A model generated the notes under the pieces. That model did not search any database, was not told the origin of the DNA, and worked only from the letters and a program-made list of their open reading frames with translations. Position numbers and translations under genes: made by a program. Positions 61,241 to 64,000 of a stretch of DNA of 64,000 nt are shown piece after piece. Position 1 is the first letter of the stretch. Every line of letters starts with the position of its first letter. This stretch comes from Flavobacterium salmonis (lineage in GTDB: Bacteria > Bacteroidota > Bacteroidia > Flavobacteriales > Flavobacteriaceae): the NCBI RefSeq assembly GCF_903819435.1, contig NZ_CAIJDP010000078.1, positions 64,221-128,220 on the forward strand. The letters run 5' to 3'.

Positions 61241-62323
61241 ATGAAAAATACTGCGCTTACGCACATACATGAAGGTTTAGGAGCAAAAATGCTGCCTTTT
61301 GCAGGTTACAATATGCCAATTACGTACGAAGGTGTTAATGCTGAACACGAAACGGTTCGTAACAGTGTGGGCGTTTTTGACGTTTCGCACATGGGAGAGT
61401 TTTTATTAACAGGCCCGAACGCTTTGGCTCTAATTCAGAAAGTGACTTCAAATGATGCTGCTACACTTACAATTGGGAGAGCACAATACTCCTGTTTACC
61501 TAATAATGAAGGCGGAATTGTAGACGATTTGATTGTTTATAAAATGAAAGAAGAACAATACTTATTAGTAGTTAATGCTTCAAATATTGAGAAAGACTGG
61601 AACTGGATTTCATCTCATAATGATTTAGGGGTTGACATGAAAAATCTTTCAGATGATTATTCATTATTGGCAATTCAGGGACCAAAAGCGGTAGAAGCTA
61701 TGCAATCTTTGTCTTCAATAGATTTGTCAGCAATTGAATATTATCATTTTGAAGTGGCTGATTTTGCAGGAATTGAACATGTAATCATATCTGCTACCGG
61801 CTACACAGGTTCCGGAGGATTTGAAATTTACTGTAAAAATATTGAAGCTGAACAGGTTTGGAATAAAGTTTTTGAAGCCGGAGCTTCTTTTGGTATCAAA
61901 CCAATTGGACTTGCTGCCCGTGATACTTTACGTCTTGAAATGGGATTTTGTTTGTACGGAAACGATATTAATGATACAACATCTCCTCTTGAAGCAGGCT
62001 TAGGATGGATTACAAAATTCAATAAAGATTTTACAAACTCAGAAAGCCTGAAAAAGCAAAAAGAAGAAGGCGTTTCTAAAAAACTGGTAGCTTTTGAAAT
62101 GCAGGAACGCGCTGTTCCAAGACATGATTACGAAATTGTAGATGCTACCGGTGCTGTAATTGGTAGTGTTACCTCCGGAACTATGTCACCATCAATGAAT
62201 AAAGGAATTGGTTTGGGATATGTGACTGTAAATCATAGTGCAATTGACAGCGAGATTTTTATCCGAATCAGAAAAAATGATGTTGCTGCTAAAGTTGTAA
62301 AATTACCTTTTTATAAGAAATAA
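61241..62323 (+). CDS. gcvT: Glycine cleavage system aminomethyltransferase (T protein)
   Basis: Transfers the methylene group from the H protein to tetrahydrofolate, releasing ammonia. The 360-residue protein has the T-protein motifs FDVSHMGEF, IVDDLIVYK, YTGSGGFEIY and LRLEMGFCLYGND, plus the C-terminal GCVT domain (TSGTMSPSMNKGIGLGYV). Length is typical. H and P proteins are not adjacent, as in many Bacteroidota. A terminator hairpin follows. Confidence 0.97.
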   Translation: MKNTALTHIHEGLGAKMLPFAGYNMPITYEGVNAEHETVRNSVGVFDVSHMGEFLLTGPNALALIQKVTSNDAATLTIGRAQYSCLPNNEGGIVDDLIVYKMKEEQYLLVVNASNIEKDWNWISSHNDLGVDMKNLSDDYSLLAIQGPKAVEAMQSLSSIDLSAIEYYHFEVADFAGIEHVIISATGYTGSGGFEIYCKNIEAEQVWNKVFEAGASFGIKPIGLAARDTLRLEMGFCLYGNDINDTTSPLEAGLGWITKFNKDFTNSESLKKQKEEGVSKKLVAFEMQERAVPRHDYEIVDATGAVIGSVTSGTMSPSMNKGIGLGYVTVNHSAIDSEIFIRIRKNDVAAKVVKLPFYKK

Positions 62324-62344
62324 TTAAGTCTTATCCATAACTTA

Positions 62345-62372
62345 AAATGCATTACTTAATTGTAGTGCATTT
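62345..62372 (+). terminator. Intrinsic terminator after gcvT
   Basis: AAATGCATTAC (62345-62355) pairs with GTAGTGCATTT (62362-62372) with one G-U position, followed by T residues to 62376. Confidence 0.85.
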
Positions 62373-62523
62373 TTTTGTTTTAAATTTATCTATAAAATGA
62401 TTTTAGCCTATTTTTGTAAATCCTTTTTTACTAAAATACATAGTTTTGATATTAGGAATATTTAGAAAAAATGTAACAGTTTATAAAAAAATTAAACGTA
62501 AATTTAATCTAAGATTCACAAAT

Positions 62524-64000
62524 ATGAAAAAAGCATTATCGATATTTCTGCTTACAACGAACATTCTATTTAGTCAAAATAGCGATCAAACGTGCGAAAT
62601 ACTTACCAAAATAAATGCACTAATTCAAAGTGAACACATTAGACCAAAGCCTGTGGATGATAGTTTATCAGTATATGTTTTTGACAATCTAATGGATGAA
62701 TTAGACCCTTCCAGAAATATTTTTTTGAAATCAGAATATGACGAGCTCTCCAAAAAATACAGATTAAATTTAGATGATTTAGTCTTAAAAGGAGATTGTA
62801 ATTTTTTATATGATATCAATGCTAAATACACAAATGGACTTTTACGAACGAAAACTGTTTTAGAGAAAATTCAAGCCGTACCAATTGATTACAATAAAAA
62901 AGATACTATCCGGTTTTACAAAAAAGCATTTACGTTTTATCTAAAAAAAGAGGATCTGGAAAAAGTCTGGCAAAAAAAACTCCGCTATCAAATTTTGGAT
63001 AACATCACTGAAACAAGTAATGATCTCGATTCTATCAAATTAAATTTTAAATCGATTGAATTACAATCAAGAACCACTGTTTTATCAAACGAAATTTGCA
63101 GAATCAACACTCTCTTAGAAAGAAAAGACACACAACAGGAAAACCTTTATAACTTTTTCTGTACTTATTTTGATCCTCACACTGCCTACTTTAGTGATGA
63201 TTCAAAATCCAGTTTTGTAGCCTCACTTTCAAAAGAACATTTTTCTTTGGGAATGAGCTTAAAACTGAATGAAAAAAATGAAATCATTATTGAAGAATTG
63301 GACCCAAATGGACCGGCTTTTCAAACAGGACAGATTAAAAAGGGAGATCAGATAGTTTCAATTTCCAATCAAAAAGACACTTTACAAATTTCATGTTCCT
63401 CATTAGAATCAGTTTCTACTATGATTTCATCTGAATCAAATAAAAATATTACACTTACTTTAAAGCGAAATTCAGGCAAAAGTTTTGAGGTTTATATCGA
63501 GAAACAAATCATGAAAGACGAGGATAATTCTGTTTATAGTTTCGTTATAGGCAAAAACAGTAAAATTGGTTATCTTAAAATTCCGAGTTTTTACGCAGAT
63601 CTGAATCAAAATGAAAGAAAAGGATGTGCTGATGACGTTGCCCGCGAAATTATAAAACTTGAAAGAGATAATATAAAAGGTCTTGTAATCGATTTAATTA
63701 ATAATGGTGGAGGTTCTATGGAAGAAGCCATAAGATTGTCCGGAATGTTTATTGATTACGGGCCAATTTCAATAGTTATAGATAATAAACAGAACAGATC
63801 CGTAATTGATGATCCTTACAAAGGTCTTATATACAAAGGTCCTATCGTAGTTTTAGTAAACAGCAACACAGCCTCTGCCAGCGAATTCTTTGCTTCAATA
63901 TTGCAGGACTACAACCGCGCTTTATTGTTAGGAAGCAATACACTAGGAAAAGCCACAATGCAAACCATTATTCCACTTGATGAAAATACGACTACAGATT
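62524..64000 (+). CDS. S41 family C-terminal processing protease, cut by window end
   Basis: At least 492 residues, continuing past the window. It has a signal peptide (about 1-19, ending LFSQ), a helical N-terminal domain typical of Prc/Tsp-like proteases (about 25-200), a PDZ domain (about 235-320, with GPAFQTGQIKKGDQIVSI) and the S41 core. The catalytic Ser lies in TASASEFF (S453 of residues 449-456) and the Lys in LGKATMQ (about 475). It degrades periplasmic proteins by their C-termini. Confidence 0.92.
   Translation, partial: MKKALSIFLLTTNILFSQNSDQTCEILTKINALIQSEHIRPKPVDDSLSVYVFDNLMDELDPSRNIFLKSEYDELSKKYRLNLDDLVLKGDCNFLYDINAKYTNGLLRTKTVLEKIQAVPIDYNKKDTIRFYKKAFTFYLKKEDLEKVWQKKLRYQILDNITETSNDLDSIKLNFKSIELQSRTTVLSNEICRINTLLERKDTQQENLYNFFCTYFDPHTAYFSDDSKSSFVASLSKEHFSLGMSLKLNEKNEIIIEELDPNGPAFQTGQIKKGDQIVSISNQKDTLQISCSSLESVSTMISSESNKNITLTLKRNSGKSFEVYIEKQIMKDEDNSVYSFVIGKNSKIGYLKIPSFYADLNQNERKGCADDVAREIIKLERDNIKGLVIDLINNGGGSMEEAIRLSGMFIDYGPISIVIDNKQNRSVIDDPYKGLIYKGPIVVLVNSNTASASEFFASILQDYNRALLLGSNTLGKATMQTIIPLDENTTTD

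Noticed and set aside
62625..62831. 68-residue minus-strand frame near the window end
   Set aside because: It is antisense to the S41 protease coding region, which has a signal peptide, PDZ and catalytic motifs.
1..64000. tRNA, rRNA or tmRNA genes
   Set aside because: No cloverleaf with T-loop GTTCRA and conserved arms, and no rRNA signature, was recognised by eye on either strand; a covariance-model scan would settle it.

Overview
The window looks like a chromosomal segment of a Flavobacterium-like member of the Bacteroidota. Base composition is low in GC. Start codons mostly lack Shine-Dalgarno sequences. Several starts are preceded by the TAnnTTTG -7 box typical of the phylum. Family content also fits: gliding/T9SS protein SprE, GLPGLI and OMP_b-brl_3 proteins, DUF6427/DUF6341, a split ATP synthase operon without atpD/atpC, and an orphan T6SS(iii)-type VgrG. 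The species is not determined.

Layout. 1-464: an 85-bp tandem repeat array, a hairpin and a bidirectional terminator. 465-9340 (minus strand): the F-type ATP synthase operon (atpB-E-F-H-A-G) preceded by a small membrane protein, AtpZ, a bactofilin and SprE/PorW. 9429-12879: ABC ATPase, DUF5687 permease, a membrane protein and a PadR regulator, divergent from a PaaE-like reductase (12986). 14239-19401: a secreted protein with two TonB-C-like repeats, a GLPGLI protein and an OMP_b-brl_3 receptor. 19589-24607: GT9, DUF4254, upp, DUF6427, DUF6341, purD. 24743-33648: CapK-like ligase, ORF6N protein, an exopolysaccharide cluster (GT2, WcaJ-type transferase, UDP-xylose synthase-like SDR), a DUF6909-like protein, a GH3 enzyme and an M23-like protein with no catalytic domain. 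33856: tatA.

34185-40970 is the accessory region. An intact IS982-like element sits just upstream of an orphan VgrG module. The module holds a vgrG with an apparent frameshift near its start, a small unknown protein, a putative zinc-phospholipase/DUF6765-like effector and two tandem paralogous membrane proteins (candidate immunity). A second, partly decayed unit follows: a methionine-poor fragment, a lipoprotein and a pseudogene copy of that lipoprotein. No T6SS structural genes are present, so the machine must be encoded elsewhere if this cargo is used.

40972-48319 (minus): glycogen/alpha-glucan genes glgA-glgC-glgB-GH31. 48452-49988: alpha/beta hydrolase and endonuclease III. 50293-53443: an arsenic operon (arsR, membrane protein, DUF6428-like protein, arsenate reductase-like phosphatase, ACR3 pump). 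Two near-identical palindromic candidate operators flank its first part, and three consecutive products end in Cys-Cys. 53687-60985: PIG-L deacetylase, a 35-residue membrane peptide, a sodium:solute symporter, GNAT, a small outer-membrane protein, VF530, smpB and NnrD. 61241-64000: gcvT and the start of an S41 protease cut by the window end.

The most promising observations are the VgrG effector/immunity island, two copies of a co-varying structured element (53494-53568 and 61051-61125), a perfect 33-bp palindrome inside the ORF6N gene, and the arsenic operon with repeated operators and Cys-Cys tails.
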